Shown: piece by piece, positions 14,757 to 23,000 of the stretch
Numbering within the stretch: position 1 is the first letter of the stretch
How the letters are laid out: each line of letters starts with the position of its first letter
Assembly (NCBI RefSeq): GCF_000820085.1
Contig: NZ_CDBN01000062.1
Location: 1-38,288 of the forward strand
Reading direction: 5' to 3'
Length of the DNA: 38,288 nt
Origin: Aeromonas sanarellii
GTDB lineage: Bacteria; Pseudomonadota; Gammaproteobacteria; Enterobacterales; Aeromonadaceae
Made by a program: the position numbers and the translations under genes
Notes under the pieces: model-generated
Databases searched by the model: none
Seen by the model: only the letters and a program-made list of their open reading frames with translations
Told to the model about the DNA's origin: nothing

Positions 14757-17180
14757 ATGTCCCTTGGACAGAAGATTTCCAGAGCCATCCTGCAATGGCC
14801 GGTCAGCGGCTTGGTCAATCACAAGAGCCTGCCGGAAAATCCCATCACCGAGCTCAAGCTGGATCCGGCCAGACCCATCGTCTACGCCCTGAAGACCAGC
14901 TCGATCACCGACCTGATGACCCTGCAGCAGTGCTGCGAGGACCTCGGCCTGCCCGGCCCCTTCACGCCGCTGGAGCTGAACGGCCAGCTGCTGCCGCGCT
15001 ACGTCTGTCTGGATCGTCCACCTCCTCTGTTCGGTGCCCGCAACAAGCCGCTCCCCTTCCTGCAAGAGTTCCACCAGCTGCTGGATCTGCACAAGCAGGA
15101 TCCGGCGCTGGACATCCAGGTGGTGCCCGTCACTCTGTTCTGGGGCCGTGCCCCGGGTCGCGAGGGGGAAGAGGCCTCCGGCTGGAACATCATCAGCAGC
15201 CTGGCACCGAACCGCCTGAAGAAGGCGCTGATCGTGATCCTAAAGGGGCGCGAGAACCTTGTGCGCTTCTCCCCGCCGCTCTCCCTGCGCCATATGGCGG
15301 ACAAGCACGGCACCGACGAGGCCATCGCCCACAAGCTGGCGCGGGTCGCCCGCACCCACTTCAGCCGCCAGCAGCTCGCCGCCACCGGCCCCAAGCTGCC
15401 GAACCGCAACCTGCTGTTCAAACAGCTGCTGGATTCCAGCGTGATCCAGCAGGCCATAGAGGAAGAGGCCAGACGGGAAGGCATCAGCCTGGAGAAAGCC
15501 CAGAAACGGGCCCACGGCTACATGGACGAGATCGCCTCCGACTTCTCCTACCGGTTGATCCGCCTCGGCGAGAGCTTCCTCGGCTGGCTCTGGAACAAAC
15601 TCTATCGCGGCCTCTCGGTCAACGGTGCCGAGAAGGTGCGCCAGCTGGCCCAGGAGGGCCACGAGATCGTCTATGTCCCCTGCCACCGCAGCCACATGGA
15701 CTACCTGCTGCTCTCCTACGTCATCTACCATCAGGGCATGGTGCCGCCCCACATCGCGGCGGGCATCAACCTCAACTTCTGGCCGGCGGGCCCCATCTTC
15801 CGCCACGGCGGCGCCTTCTTCATCCGCCGCACCTTCAAGGGCAACCCGCTCTACAGCACGGTATTTCGTGAATATCTGAACCTGCTGTTCGCCAAGGGCT
15901 ACTCGGTGGAATTCTTCACCGAGGGTGGCCGCTCCCGTACCGGTCGCCTGCTGCCCCCCAAGACAGGCATGCTGGCCATGACTCTCCAGGCCATGATGCG
16001 CGGGCTGGACAGGCCGGTCACCCTGGTCCCTGTCTACCTCGGCTACGAGCACGTGATGGAGGTGAACACCTACCACAACGAGCTCAAGGGCAGCCGCAAG
16101 GAGAAGGAGAGCTTCCTGCAGGTGCTCGGCATCCTGCGCAAGCTGCGCAACTATGGCCGGGGCTTCGTCAACTTCGGTGAACCGCTGACCCTCAACGGCT
16201 ACCTCAACGAGCAGGTCCCGGAGTGGAAGGCCCACATCGGCAAGGAGGAGCGCCCCGAGTGGATGGCCCCCACCGTCAACCAGCTGGCCGAGCTGATGAT
16301 GACCCGCATCAACGATGCCGCCGCCGTCAACGGCCTGACCCTGAGCGCCCTGGCACTGCTGGCCGCCGAGCGCCACGCCCTGACCCGGGATGAATTGCAG
16401 GCCCAGCTCAACACCTACCTGGACCTGCTCAAGCAGGTGCCCTACAGCCCGAACAGCACCATGCCGGCCGAGGATGCCGCCACCCTGCTGGATCAGGCGA
16501 TGGAGCTCAACAAGTTCGAGGTAACCGAGGACAAGCTGGGGCAGATCATCAGCCTGGACCGTTATCAGGCGATCCTGCTGACCTACTACCGCAACAACAT
16601 CCTACACCTGTTTGCCATGCCCTCCCTGGTGGCCGCGCTGATCGAGCGGTGCGAGGGGATCTCCCGCAACGAGATCGTCGCCCGCTGTGTCGACATCTAC
16701 CCGCTGCTCAAGACGGAACTGTTCCTGCGTCATGAAGAGGAGGCGCTGCCCGAGCTGGTCGACGCCCTGCTGGGCGAGCTGCAGCGCCAGCAGCTGATCG
16801 AGGCGCGCGACGGCGGCTTCTGGGTCAACCCGGACAACCAGACCCGCCTGCTGCTGCTGGCGGAGAGCATCCAGGAGACCCTGCAACGCTACGCCATAGT
16901 ACTGACCCGGGTGCTGGCCCAGCCCCGCATCGAGGCGGAGCAGCTGGAGGCGGACGGCCTGATGATGGCAGAGCGCCTCGGCACCCTGCACGGTATCAAT
17001 GCCCCCGAGTTCTTCGACCAGAAGCTGTTCAGCACCCTGATCCACACCCTGCGCAGCGAAGGTTATCTCGACACCGGCTGCAAGCCGGATCTCGGCCGCT
17101 TCCAGGCGCTGGCGGACAACATAGTGCCGCTGCTCAGCAACAAGATCCGCCGCACCATACAGGCGGGCAACCGGCTCTGA
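14757..17180 (+). CDS. plsB: Glycerol-3-phosphate 1-O-acyltransferase PlsB
   Basis: An 807-residue inner-membrane enzyme, the same length as E. coli PlsB, that acylates sn-glycerol-3-phosphate to start phospholipid synthesis. The acyltransferase motifs are intact: CHRSHMDYLLL (HX4D, catalytic), GAFFIRRTF, FFTEGGRSRTGRLL and VPVYLGYEHV. The start at 14757 (MSLGQKISRAILQWP) has GGAGAG about 11 bases upstream; the 12 open codons before it overlap the promoter. A long C-terminal region of unassigned fold follows the catalytic domain, as is usual. It is divergent from lexA and ends in a strong shared terminator. Confidence 0.97.
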   Translation: MSLGQKISRAILQWPVSGLVNHKSLPENPITELKLDPARPIVYALKTSSITDLMTLQQCCEDLGLPGPFTPLELNGQLLPRYVCLDRPPPLFGARNKPLPFLQEFHQLLDLHKQDPALDIQVVPVTLFWGRAPGREGEEASGWNIISSLAPNRLKKALIVILKGRENLVRFSPPLSLRHMADKHGTDEAIAHKLARVARTHFSRQQLAATGPKLPNRNLLFKQLLDSSVIQQAIEEEARREGISLEKAQKRAHGYMDEIASDFSYRLIRLGESFLGWLWNKLYRGLSVNGAEKVRQLAQEGHEIVYVPCHRSHMDYLLLSYVIYHQGMVPPHIAAGINLNFWPAGPIFRHGGAFFIRRTFKGNPLYSTVFREYLNLLFAKGYSVEFFTEGGRSRTGRLLPPKTGMLAMTLQAMMRGLDRPVTLVPVYLGYEHVMEVNTYHNELKGSRKEKESFLQVLGILRKLRNYGRGFVNFGEPLTLNGYLNEQVPEWKAHIGKEERPEWMAPTVNQLAELMMTRINDAAAVNGLTLSALALLAAERHALTRDELQAQLNTYLDLLKQVPYSPNSTMPAEDAATLLDQAMELNKFEVTEDKLGQIISLDRYQAILLTYYRNNILHLFAMPSLVAALIERCEGISRNEIVARCVDIYPLLKTELFLRHEEEALPELVDALLGELQRQQLIEARDGGFWVNPDNQTRLLLLAESIQETLQRYAIVLTRVLAQPRIEAEQLEADGLMMAERLGTLHGINAPEFFDQKLFSTLIHTLRSEGYLDTGCKPDLGRFQALADNIVPLLSNKIRRTIQAGNRL

Positions 17181-17192
17181 GGAGCAACCAGC

Positions 17193-17219
17193 AAAAAGGC
17201 CGCATCATGCGGCCTTTTT
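17193..17219. terminator. Bidirectional terminator between plsB and ubiA
   Basis: AAAAAGGCCGCAT, loop C and ATGCGGCCTTTTT give a perfect stem with A- and T-runs on both sides, so it works in both directions for the convergent plsB and ubiA. Confidence 0.92.
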
Positions 17220-17239
17220 CATCTCATCGGGAGACGCCC

Positions 17240-18103
17240 TCACAGGTAGTGGGCAACCACGCCGAGCAGCACCAGAGCCCCCACGTAGTTGTTGTTGAGG
17301 AAGGCCTGGAAGCAGGCTTCCCGCGCCCGCTCCCGGATCAGCCGCTGCTGATAGACGAACAGGGCCGCGGCCCCCAGCAGCCCCCAGTAGTAGCCCGAAC
17401 CGAGCGTCATCAGCTGGCCCACCCCCAGCAGGCTCAGCAGGGTCGCCAGTTGCAGGGCACCGATGATCCGCTTGTCGTGACGGCCGAACAGGATGGCGCT
17501 CGACTTGAGGCCGAGCTTGAGGTCGTCGTCCCTGTCCACCATGGCGTACTCGGTGTCGTAGGCGATGGTCCAGAGCAGATTCGCGAGAAACAGCAGCCAG
17601 GCGACCGGTGGCAGGGCGTCAGCCTGGGCTGCATAGGCCATGGGGATGGACCAGGAGAACGCCATCCCGAGCACCAGCTGCGGAATGGGGATGAACCGCT
17701 TCATGAAGGGATAGCAGACCGCCAGCAGCAGGCCGGCGAACGACAGCCCTATGGTAAGCGGATTCAGGGTCAGCACCAGGGCGAACGAGACGAGCGCCAG
17801 CACGGCGAACAGGATCAGCACCTCCCGCTCGGCGACCCGCCCCATGGGCAGCGGCCGCCCGGCGGTACGCTTCACGTGGCCGTCGAAATTGCGATCCGCA
17901 TAGTCATTGATGACGCAGCCGGCGGAGCGCATCAGAAACACCCCCACCACGAACACCGTCAGGATCCAGGGATCCGGCAGGCCGCCAGCCGCCAGGCAGA
18001 GCGCCCACAGGGTCGGCCACAGCAGCAGCAGGGTGCCGATGGGCTTGTCGATGCGGGCCAACTGCACATAGGCCAGTCCCCGCTCCTTGGTTAACAGCTT
18101 CAC
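17240..18103 (-). CDS. ubiA: 4-hydroxybenzoate polyprenyltransferase UbiA
   Basis: A 287-residue membrane prenyltransferase (E. coli 290) with about nine helices that attaches the polyprenyl chain to 4-hydroxybenzoate in ubiquinone synthesis. Both Mg-diphosphate motifs are present: [15 protein letters not shown] and [13 protein letters not shown]. The start is GTG at 18103, overlapping the ubiC stop (GTGA at 18103-18100), so the two genes are translationally coupled and form a ubiCA operon as in E. coli. Confidence 0.96.
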   Translation of the reverse strand: MKLLTKERGLAYVQLARIDKPIGTLLLLWPTLWALCLAAGGLPDPWILTVFVVGVFLMRSAGCVINDYADRNFDGHVKRTAGRPLPMGRVAEREVLILFAVLALVSFALVLTLNPLTIGLSFAGLLLAVCYPFMKRFIPIPQLVLGMAFSWSIPMAYAAQADALPPVAWLLFLANLLWTIAYDTEYAMVDRDDDLKLGLKSSAILFGRHDKRIIGALQLATLLSLLGVGQLMTLGSGYYWGLLGAAALFVYQQRLIRERAREACFQAFLNNNYVGALVLLGVVAHYL

Positions 18104-18651
18104 GCCAGCTCCTTATTCGATGGCAGCCCGTCGGACGACAGCGAGGGCAGGAAGAGTTCGTGGACCAACAAGGGCCACAGCCCCAGATAGAGACGGGAGC
18201 GGCGCCCCCAGACGGTGGCGGCCGGGCACCAGGGATTGTTCGCGATCTCGAAGCAGGCCAGCTGCAGCTGATCGCGCCGGGCCGGTTCGGCGCCGAAGAT
18301 GCGCTCCCCCAACGGTTGCTCCCCCAGATCCTGCAGGCCGCCGCCTTGCAATGCCGCCTCGGCAAACAGGGTCCAGCCCAGGATGGCGGGGCCTGCATCC
18401 CCGTGCAGTATCACCTCGCGGCAGATCCCCACGGGATCCTGCACCGCCACCAGCGCCTGCTCGTCCAGCCCCAGCGACACGCTGCGATTGCCGAGTAGTT
18501 GCACCGACAGGTGGCGATTGTAGCGCCGCAGGCGCCGGGTCATGGAGTCGGCCTCCAGCAACCAGGGGCGCAGCGCCTCGGGGGGCTCACACTCCGCGGG
18601 GGCCCGCCACGGGACGAGCTGGACGAGGGGAACAGTCAACTCGGACTTCAC
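18100..18651 (-). CDS. ubiC: Chorismate lyase UbiC
   Basis: A 183-residue protein (E. coli 165) that releases pyruvate from chorismate to give 4-hydroxybenzoate, the first step of ubiquinone synthesis. Conserved blocks are [11 protein letters not shown], the substrate-binding Arg in [14 protein letters not shown] and the Glu in VHELFLPSL. The start is a GTG at 18651 by alignment to E. coli; the ribosome site is weak. It is divergent from the FliL-like gene and overlaps ubiA by four bases. The extra length is in poorly conserved loops. Confidence 0.92.
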   Translation of the reverse strand: MKSELTVPLVQLVPWRAPAECEPPEALRPWLLEADSMTRRLRRYNRHLSVQLLGNRSVSLGLDEQALVAVQDPVGICREVILHGDAGPAILGWTLFAEAALQGGGLQDLGEQPLGERIFGAEPARRDQLQLACFEIANNPWCPAATVWGRRSRLYLGLWPLLVHELFLPSLSSDGLPSNKELA

Positions 18652-18738
18652 AGCTTCACCATCCGGAGATTTCCGTTGTCAGGTTAAAATCCGGTTTATT
18701 ATCCGTAAATCAATGACGAATTGTAAGAACATCCGTGC

Positions 18739-18767
18739 TTGACGGCCCCGATGACAGCATCAAAAAT
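18739..18767 (+). promoter_or_regulatory. Possible promoter of the FliL-like gene
   Basis: TTGACG (18739-18744), a 17-base spacer and AAAAAT (18762-18767) lie 29 bp upstream of the start codon. The -35 is good and the -10 is weak. Confidence 0.35.
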
Positions 18768-18796
18768 GGGGCATCCGTCGCTGCCGAGCCATCTAG

Positions 18797-19231
18797 ATGA
18801 AGATCTTCAGATTTCTGCTGGTGTTATCCCTGAGTTTCCCCCTGTTGAGCATGCCGGCCTTCGCCAGCGAGGACGCGGCTGCCGATCCGGCCTCCTCCGC
18901 CGTCCAGCCAGGCTTCGCCTATCATGCGCTGGATCCGGATATCATCACCAACTACCTTGGTGATGGCAAAACCCTGGGCTATGTGCGGGTGACGGTGGAG
19001 CTGATGGCCGAGAATGCCGCCGATCTCAAGTTGCTGGAGCAACATGATCCCCTGATCCGCGACGCCATCATCCGCCTGATAGGTAGCAAGACAGGCGCCC
19101 AGATCAAGTCCCTGGTGAGCCGGGAAGAGCTGCGCAAGGAGTGCGAGGCCAGGGTCAACGAGCTGCTGGTCAAGGAGACCGGCAAGAAGGCGGTACGCGA
19201 GCTCATCTTCACCAAGTACCTGTATCAGTAA
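18797..19231 (+). CDS. FliL-like exported protein
   Basis: A 144-residue protein whose C-terminal 100 residues follow the FliL pattern: LGYVRVTVELM, then HDPLIRDAIIRLIGSKTGAQIKSL cut by SREELRKECEARVNELL, ending in ELIFTKYLYQ. Standard FliL is anchored by a membrane helix next to the flagellar stator. This one instead starts with a cleavable-looking signal peptide (MKIFRFLLVLSLSFPLLSMPAFA, probable cleavage after AFA), so it is probably a soluble periplasmic relative. No flagellar gene is nearby; its neighbours are ubiC and small unknown genes. The function is unknown. Confidence 0.85.
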   Translation: MKIFRFLLVLSLSFPLLSMPAFASEDAAADPASSAVQPGFAYHALDPDIITNYLGDGKTLGYVRVTVELMAENAADLKLLEQHDPLIRDAIIRLIGSKTGAQIKSLVSREELRKECEARVNELLVKETGKKAVRELIFTKYLYQ

Positions 19232-19297
19232 GGCCCCTGACGGGGCCGGACTCCCGCGCCCCCACCCGTTACATTCACTGTCGAGGACGTCATCGCC

Positions 19298-19468
19298 ATG
19301 GGCCACAAGACGTTGTGTGAGTGGCGCCGCCACGAGATCCCCACCGACCTCAAGGCGCTGCGCAAGATCCTGCGCAAACCCAAGTTCGTGTGCGGCAAGT
19401 GTGCCCGCTGCGCCAATGATAAGGACTACCTGTGTCAGCCGTTGCGGCTGAAGAACAAGGAGGAATAG
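19298..19468 (+). CDS. Small Cys-rich basic protein (56 residues)
   Basis: A short gene with coherent protein features: MGHKTLCEWRRHEIPTDLKA at the start, then a basic helix-like stretch and a cluster C32-x2-C35-x2-C38-x7-C46, with one more Cys at position 7. Four closely spaced Cys suggest a small zinc-binding or iron-sulfur knuckle, and the high Lys/Arg content would suit nucleic acid or ribosome binding; both are inference. GAGGA lies 10 bases before the ATG. The frame is open without a start codon further upstream (VTFTVEDVIA just before the Met also looks protein-like), so an unusual start cannot be excluded. It lies 66 bp after the FliL-like gene, with a GGCCCC/GGGGCC hairpin (19232-19247) between. 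Confidence 0.65.
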   Translation: MGHKTLCEWRRHEIPTDLKALRKILRKPKFVCGKCARCANDKDYLCQPLRLKNKEE

Positions 19469-19515
19469 GTCCCCGTTTCTGCGGGGTCTGAGGGCAAGGC
19501 AGGGCGGGCCACGCC

Positions 19516-19854
19516 CTATTGATCGGTCCAGCCGTGGCGACCCTGTTCGAACAGGCGACGGGCCTGCACGTCGTTGGGACAGACACCGCGATACTCCTCC
19601 CCCGACCGCCCGGCCAGATAGAGGTGCTCGGGGCGGCAATACCAGGCCAGCCCCTTCTGGCGGCCCTGCTCCCAGAGGGCGACATCCACCTTGTCCCCGC
19701 ACTGGGTCTGGTGGAAGGCCACCCTGTCGCCGGCAAAGCCGAGCTTGCCGTCGGCCTCCCCCACGTCGCTCCACACTTTTTCACAGGGATCGTCCGAGTT
19801 GGAGACACAGCCCCCGAGCAGGGTGGCACAGAGCATGATGACGAGTGAGCGCAT
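19516..19854 (-). CDS. Small outer-membrane-type lipoprotein (DUF2799-like)
   Basis: A 112-residue protein with a lipoprotein signal peptide (MRSLVIMLCATLLGGC; lipobox LGGC, lipidated Cys at residue 16). The mature part has four further Cys and a motif-like segment GLAWYCRPEHLYLAGRSGEEYRGVCP, reminiscent of DUF2799 lipoproteins. The function is unknown. The ATG at 19854 is chosen because AAGGAT lies 6 bases upstream; another ATG two codons earlier has the AAGG directly against it. The gene converges on the Cys-rich gene, with a short CCCCG/CGGGG hairpin in the 47-bp gap. It lies downstream of the acidic-protein gene on the same strand but behind its terminator. Confidence 0.85.
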   Translation of the reverse strand: MRSLVIMLCATLLGGCVSNSDDPCEKVWSDVGEADGKLGFAGDRVAFHQTQCGDKVDVALWEQGRQKGLAWYCRPEHLYLAGRSGEEYRGVCPNDVQARRLFEQGRHGWTDQ

Positions 19855-19987
19855 AATCATCCTTGGCGTCGTTGGAATCGTTGTTGAGCCGCGGCCTGCT
19901 GAGGGTCCTGCCTCGTACAGCGCCATTTGAGCAGTTCATTCTACCCAGCCCGCCGCTTTCCCACCAAGGGCGATCCACCAGCCTCAC

Positions 19988-20018
19988 AAAAAAATCGGGC
20001 GGGCACCGGGCCCGCCCG
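19988..20018 (-). terminator. Strong terminator after the acidic small gene
   Basis: On the minus strand CGGGCGGGC, a 5-base loop and GCCCGCCCG (20018-19996) are followed by ATTTTTTT (19995-19988). This is a textbook intrinsic terminator 17 bp after the stop of the 40-residue gene, and supports that gene being real. Confidence 0.9.
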
Positions 20019-20034
20019 CAGGCGTTACAGGAAG

Positions 20035-20157
20035 TCACTGATCGTCGAGAGGGTCATAGTCCTGCCAGCTCTCGTCATCCAGCTCCTCCAGCTCGTCTTC
20101 CCAGGATTCCGGCTCCCACTCGTCTTCGAGCTCGAAATCCGGCGTCTGCGTACCCAT
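20035..20157 (-). CDS. Very acidic 40-residue small protein
   Basis: A tiny gene with complete expression signals: AAGGAG 7 bases before the ATG at 20157 (the ATG at 20163 is too close to it) and a strong terminator after the stop. The product has 19 Asp/Glu among 40 residues, no Lys or Arg, and three Trp, in a repetitive pattern (EDEWEPESWEDELEEL, then DDESWQDYDPLDDQ). Such composition suits a soluble acidic peptide that might mimic nucleic acid or bind a basic partner or metal, but this is inference; I know no named family. It stands alone upstream of the lipoprotein gene. A TGGATAG/CTATCCA inverted repeat lies just upstream. Confidence 0.75.
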   Translation of the reverse strand: MGTQTPDFELEDEWEPESWEDELEELDDESWQDYDPLDDQ

Positions 20158-20169
20158 GCTCATTCTCCT

Positions 20170-20201
20170 TGGATAGTGCACCGGCCTTCAAAGTCTATCC
20201 A
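20170..20201. repeat. Inverted repeat upstream of the acidic small gene
   Basis: TGGATAG (20170-20176) and CTATCCA (20195-20201) are perfect 7-bp arms separated by 18 bp. The first arm touches the ribosome binding site of the acidic gene. It could be an operator or a leader hairpin. Confidence 0.35.
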
Positions 20202-20229
20202 GAAAAATGGGGCTCGCCAGTGGTCCCGC

Positions 20230-20393
20230 TCAGAGCCTGGCCAGGGTGAGGCTGACCGCCCGACCCTGGGTGATGACCGCGGCGACCTTCATCCCTGCGC
20301 CAGCCCGATCGGCAGTGGCACCCGCCAATCGGCCTTGACCCGCGCCGGTTCGGCCATGCCATCCCGGCGATCTTCCCCCACGATCGGCCAGTA
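20230..20393 (-). pseudogene. Possible frameshifted C-terminal gene remnant (HlyD-like)
   Basis: Two short minus-strand frames meet at 20289-20292. The first (20393-20292) ends RVKADWRVPLPIGLAQG and the second (20292-20230) reads MKVAAVITQGRAVSLTLARL. Joined by a one-base shift they resemble the end of a membrane-fusion (HlyD/EmrA-type) protein, where a GM or GG hinge precedes a short V-x-V-I strand and the terminus. A stop just upstream (20394-20396) removes the rest. This is a pattern judgement only. The remaining 130 bp to the next gene shows no gene. Confidence 0.3.
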
Positions 20394-20523
20394 TCACGGG
20401 AGATCCATGCCGATTCGCAGTGCGCAGGATCGGATTTTCACACCATCGCGGCAGCATCTGTCAGTCGAGTAGGATATGCTGTTGTGCTGTCGTTCAACAA
20501 AGACCTCGATTGAAGCCCTTTCC

Positions 20524-21573
20524 ATGAAATACCTGGTAGTACAAACCAAACAGATAGGAGATGTGCTGATCTCCACCGCACTGTGCAACAACCTCAAGCA
20601 GCACGATCCTGCCGGGGAAGTTCACTATCTGGTCATGGATTACTGCGCCGGAATGGCACAGGGTAACCCCAACATCGATCGGTTGATCGTCATCGAGAAA
20701 GCACGCCGCAACGAGTGGCGCTACATGAAGGACCTGTTGCTGGACATTCGCCGCGAACGCTACGACGTGGTGATCAACAGCCAGGGTCAGATGATAGGGC
20801 TGCTGACCTGCCTCATCTCAGGGGCAACACTGCGGATAGGGTTCGATTCCTTCCCCTGGCGGCTCGGCCACAATCGCATCGTACGCTTTCGCCACGACAC
20901 CGAGCACCAGGGCAACAGCACCCTGGTGGACGACAGATTCTCCCTGCTCAAGCCCCTCGGCCTCGCCAGGGAGGACCGCAACTACTATCTCTGGCTGAAC
21001 GACGAGGAGAAACGGCGGGGACGGGACACCCTGCTGGCGGCCGGCGTCGACCCGACCCGTCCGCTGATCGCCATGGGCGTCAACTCTCTGGGCCACTACA
21101 AACGCTGGCCCATCGACTGCTTCGCCGAGGTGGCACGCTGGCTCATCGAGGAGCACAACGCCCAGATCCTGATTTACTGCGGGCCGGGGGAAGAGGAGTA
21201 CAACCGCAGCCTGAAGCCGCTATTGCCCGCCACGCTGCAGGCTGACGTGTTTGACCATGTCCAGACCCGCTCGGTACGGGAACTGGCAGCGCTCATCGCC
21301 CACTGCCAGCTCTTCGTCGGCAACGACACCGGCCCACGCCATATCGCGCAGGCGCTGGATATCCCCCTGCTCACCATCATCTCCCCCCTGGGTCACTCCG
21401 CCATCGCCAACCCTGTCTCTCATCCCCGCTATCGGTTCGTCGACACCAGCCATCAGGACCCGCAGCAGGAAGTGCTGGATGTACAGCAACAGTTGAGTCA
21501 GCTCTGGAGCGAAGTGGTCCCCGCCTCCGGCAGGCTGGCAGGAGGCGACACGGCCCCCCTGCCAGCTGGCTAA
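20524..21573 (+). CDS. Family 9 glycosyltransferase (heptosyltransferase-like)
   Basis: A 349-residue protein of the GT9/heptosyltransferase family. The N-terminus KYLVVQTKQIGDVLISTALCNNLK carries the family's K-x-x-x-IGD(V/A)L signature, and the C-terminal nucleotide-sugar domain has ALIAHCQLFVGNDTGPRHIAQAL, with the typical DTGP(M/R)H motif. Enzymes of this type add heptose to the LPS inner core in the cytoplasm. The acceptor position cannot be told from sequence. The start at 20524 is set by homology; the ribosome site is weak. It converges on the minus-strand LPS run, with 3 bp between stops. The 36 C-terminal residues are Gly/Pro-rich and unconserved. Confidence 0.9.
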   Translation: MKYLVVQTKQIGDVLISTALCNNLKQHDPAGEVHYLVMDYCAGMAQGNPNIDRLIVIEKARRNEWRYMKDLLLDIRRERYDVVINSQGQMIGLLTCLISGATLRIGFDSFPWRLGHNRIVRFRHDTEHQGNSTLVDDRFSLLKPLGLAREDRNYYLWLNDEEKRRGRDTLLAAGVDPTRPLIAMGVNSLGHYKRWPIDCFAEVARWLIEEHNAQILIYCGPGEEEYNRSLKPLLPATLQADVFDHVQTRSVRELAALIAHCQLFVGNDTGPRHIAQALDIPLLTIISPLGHSAIANPVSHPRYRFVDTSHQDPQQEVLDVQQQLSQLWSEVVPASGRLAGGDTAPLPAG

Positions 21574-21576
21574 TGG

Positions 21577-22272
21577 TCATTTGCGCAGACGGAAGAACTC
21601 CTTCTGCCATTCATAGAGATACCCCGACCAGCCTTTGGCCTTGGCACGCAGGAACACCAGCCCGGATGAGCGTTTCCAGCTGTGCTGGAACCAGTGGGTC
21701 ATGTAGCGCTCTGCCGCCGGCTCAAAATGAATGGCTTCCCCCTGATAGTTGTAAAAATAATGGACGGGGGCGATCAGGGCTGCGTCTCCAGATACCGCCA
21801 ATCTCTCCGATACCAGCCTGGTCATGATCTCCGGCCCCATGTACATGGGGGAGGACATGATCTCCTCTTCATAGAACCGCACCAGCTCGGACAGCATGGC
21901 CGAGTCCGGTCTTGCGTAGATGACCGCAGTGCCGATCAGCCGATCGGATTCGTAGCCTGCACCAAAGGCCACTGACTCGAAGAGCGGGAAGGGATCCTGG
22001 TTGATGGTGACATCGGTATCCAGATAGAGACCCCCTTCCTGGGCGAGGATCTTGAGGCGCAGGTAATCGGTCACGAAGGCCAGCAAGCCCCGCCGATAGC
22101 ATTCCCGGGCAAAGGTGCACTCCTGGATCCAGCGCTTTATCTGCGGATCCGTATCCAGCCACAGCTTGTAGTTGTAGCCCTGCTTGCGCCAGTCGTCGAT
22201 GCACACATGGGCCAGAGGAGGCAGCTTGTTGCCGAGCCAGATGGCGTGAATGGTCCTGTTGGTCGCGCTCAT
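21577..22272 (-). CDS. GT32-type glycosyltransferase (DXD sugar-binding domain)
   Basis: A 231-residue enzyme with the opening TIHAIWLGNKLPP and the sugar-nucleotide DXD region RLKILAQEGGLYLDTDV, typical of the Gly_transf_sug (GT32) family. The donor is unknown. The start at 22272 overlaps the stop of the preceding glycosyltransferase gene (ATGA), with AGGGGG 7 bases upstream. It is the last gene of the hldD-wahA-waaL-GT25-GT32 run and probably modifies the LPS core or O-antigen. It has no hydrophobic anchor, so it should act on the cytoplasmic face. Confidence 0.87.
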   Translation of the reverse strand: MSATNRTIHAIWLGNKLPPLAHVCIDDWRKQGYNYKLWLDTDPQIKRWIQECTFARECYRRGLLAFVTDYLRLKILAQEGGLYLDTDVTINQDPFPLFESVAFGAGYESDRLIGTAVIYARPDSAMLSELVRFYEEEIMSSPMYMGPEIMTRLVSERLAVSGDAALIAPVHYFYNYQGEAIHFEPAAERYMTHWFQHSWKRSSGLVFLRAKAKGWSGYLYEWQKEFFRLRK

Positions 22273-23000
22273 GACTTGCCCCCTGCGTGTTTCATGTTCC
22301 ACAGGGCCATCCTGATGAAGCGGTAGAAGCGGTAGATCTCACGGGTCAATTTGAATCCCAACGGAACTTTCTTCAGCGCGACCTGGTTCTGGATGTCGCT
22401 GCCCATGTCTCGCGGACTATAGATGGCATAGGGAATAAGACCGGTGCAGATGAGGCCGGTGCGATAGGACTCACCGATGAAGTTGTCGACCGAGCAGAGC
22501 CACCGCTGGCTATGGGCCAGCAGACGGCGGGCGCCTTGGGGAGAGATGCTGTACCCCGTGGTCCAGCACGAGTTGTTGTGCCAGAACATGAGCTGCATGT
22601 TGTCTATGGTGGTCAGTGCGGTGGCAGTACCGATCTGGGGCTCCACCTTCACGTACTCGTACTGTTCGTGGATCTTTGGCAGGGTACCCAGCACCTCCTC
22701 AAAATACTGGGTGGGCAGGAAGTCGTCTTCCAGGATGAGGATGGGCTCGTTGAGTTCGACGCACTTTTCCCACAGCAGGAAGTGGCTGGCATAGCAACCC
22801 TTCTCTCCCGGGGTGAGCGGCCTGCTGCGAAAACGGATCCTGTGCAGGTCATCCGGCAGGGCCTGCAACCGTTCCGGGAGACCTTCAAAGCCGTTCACCG
22901 CACTGAAAAATTCGAACGCTATGCCTCTGGCAGAGAGGACAGACTCGACACGGCTGCGTCGCTCGGCAGCCTTGTCCAGACTAATGACGTAAATTTTCAT
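22269..23000 (-). CDS. GT25-type LPS glycosyltransferase
   Basis: A 243-residue family 25 glycosyltransferase of the kind that adds galactose or glucose to LPS or lipooligosaccharide. Landmarks are KIYVISLDKAAERR at the start, GCYASHFLLWEKCVE (the family's G-x-x-x-SH motif) and the metal-binding acidic cluster in PILILEDDFLP. The start at 23000 has GGAAGG just upstream; an ATG five codons earlier is possible. It overlaps the end of waaL by 20 bp and the GT32 gene by 4 bp, so translation of the three is likely coupled. Confidence 0.9.
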   Translation of the reverse strand: MKIYVISLDKAAERRSRVESVLSARGIAFEFFSAVNGFEGLPERLQALPDDLHRIRFRSRPLTPGEKGCYASHFLLWEKCVELNEPILILEDDFLPTQYFEEVLGTLPKIHEQYEYVKVEPQIGTATALTTIDNMQLMFWHNNSCWTTGYSISPQGARRLLAHSQRWLCSVDNFIGESYRTGLICTGLIPYAIYSPRDMGSDIQNQVALKKVPLGFKLTREIYRFYRFIRMALWNMKHAGGKS

